Assembly: GCF_016862895.1 (NCBI RefSeq)
Contig: NZ_BONV01000005.1
Location: forward strand, 1 to 64,000
Origin: Planotetraspora kaengkrachanensis
GTDB taxonomy: Bacteria; Actinomycetota; Actinomycetes; Streptosporangiales; Streptosporangiaceae
Length of the DNA stretch: 64,000 nt
Direction: 5' to 3'
The notes below the pieces were generated by a model, which worked only from the letters and a program-made list of their open reading frames with translations, had not been told where the DNA came from and ran no database searches. Of the stretch, positions 63,372-64,000 are shown one piece after another; positions within the stretch are counted from its first letter, which is position 1, and each line of letters opens with the position of its first letter. The translations under genes and the position numbers were made by a program.

Positions 63372-64000
63372 ATGCACGAGTTCCTCACCAACCTGCCCGT
63401 CTACCGCGAGGCGATCCGGCAGACCTTCTATATCGTCCTCATTTCCGTCTCCGTCGGCGGGCTGCTCGGACTGGGCCTCGGCCTGGTGCTCTACGCGACC
63501 CGCCCCGGCAGCCTGCTGGCGAACCGGCCCGTGTTCGTGCTCGTGAACGTGTTGGTCAATGTGGTGCGGCCTATCCCGTTCGTCATCTTCCTGACCGCGA
63601 TACAGCCGATCATGCTCCACACCATCGGCACCACCATCGGGACGAACGCGGTCACCTTCGCGCTGTCACTGTCCGCGGCGTTCGCGGTCGGCCGGATCGT
63701 CGAGCAGAATCTTCTCACCGTCGACCCCGGCGTGATCGAGGCCGCCCGCGCGGCCGGCGCCCGCCCGATCAGCATCCTCGTGACCGTACTGATTCCCGAG
63801 GCTCTCGGCCCGATCATTCTCGGATACACCTTCATCTTCGTCGCCGTCGTCGACATGTCGGCCCAGGCCGGGTTGTTCGGGGGCGGCGGTCTGGGCGACT
63901 TCGCGATCACGTACGGCTCGCAGCGCTACAACTGGCCGATCGTCTACATCAGCGTCGCCACCATCGTCGTCATCGTCCAGGCCGGCCAGTTCCTCGGCAA
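63372..64000 (+). CDS. metI: Methionine ABC transporter permease, cut by window end
   Basis: At least 209 codons, open at the right edge; family length is about 217-230, so little is missing. Starts MHEFLTNLPVYREAI. Five membrane segments are seen, including FYIVLISVSVGGLLGLGLGL, and the EAA loop VIEAARAAGARPISILVTV. FGGGGLGDFAITYGSQRYN follows, as in MetI. Confidence 0.93.
   Translation, partial: MHEFLTNLPVYREAIRQTFYIVLISVSVGGLLGLGLGLVLYATRPGSLLANRPVFVLVNVLVNVVRPIPFVIFLTAIQPIMLHTIGTTIGTNAVTFALSLSAAFAVGRIVEQNLLTVDPGVIEAARAAGARPISILVTVLIPEALGPIILGYTFIFVAVVDMSAQAGLFGGGGLGDFAITYGSQRYNWPIVYISVATIVVIVQAGQFLG

Overview
The window is high-GC actinomycete DNA: GTG and TTG starts are common, genes overlap at ATGA or GTGA junctions, and it carries an F420-type LLM oxidoreductase, a Rox-type rifampin monooxygenase, a Tat-exported enzyme and several large secreted modular glycosidases. 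A soil Streptosporangiales or Streptomyces-like genome, possibly Nonomuraea, fits best; the genus is inference. I saw no rRNA, tRNA, CRISPR array or intact mobile element. All gene calls come from reading translations, motifs, start sites and spacing by eye.

Layout. 1-4.8 kb: a truncated phosphotransferase, a three-gene reductase operon (aldo/keto reductase, SDR, MDR) divergent from an XRE/MmyB regulator, and a broken HEAT-repeat protein. 4.8-19.2 kb: one large sugar or glycoside catabolic regulon with two Gfo/Idh/MocA dehydrogenases, a TIM-barrel isomerase, an FAD oxidoreductase, a phosphotriesterase-like hydrolase, a complete RbsABC-type importer, a SIS protein, a ROK kinase, a DeoC aldolase, an SDR and a HutC-type GntR regulator. 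Its three divergent promoter regions carry related palindromes. 19.4-23.5 kb: small regulator/enzyme pairs (TetR-SDR with a clean palindromic operator; LysR-cupin-DoxX) and gene debris. 23.5-28.8 kb: copper-handling operon (CopC-CopD fusion, lipoprotein, YcnI) and a secreted beta-propeller. 29-32.4 kb: a cyclase-family hydrolase and a small protein-ArsR-SulP operon behind a perfect 20-bp palindrome. 32.5-34.7 kb: a graveyard of a carbohydrate locus (LacI pseudogene, an in-frame SBP-permease deletion fusion, a GH127 remnant) that still has a textbook promoter and operator.

34.8-44.6 kb: four co-oriented surface genes: a 1578-aa modular glycosidase, a 1058-aa GH43 enzyme, a WxL-like secreted protein and a DUF916 membrane protein. 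The two enzymes share an unassigned two-cysteine C-terminal module; the last two resemble the WxL/DUF916 surface complexes of Gram-positive plant-polysaccharide users. 44.6-50 kb: TetR/DUF308 pair with duplicated operators, a Tat metallophosphoesterase with discoidin and LamG-like parts, another TetR and a DUF1772 protein. 50-52.4 kb: rox behind a 19-codon leader ORF and stem-loop that look like an attenuator. 52.4-56 kb: a DAACS symporter, an LLM oxidoreductase and a lone PKS-type acyltransferase with a methylmalonyl signature. 56-64 kb: methionine/sulfur block: metX-metY-CoA-binding protein on one strand, and OsmC, an FAD monooxygenase that appears to lack a normal start codon, and metQ-metN-metI (cut by the window end) on the other.
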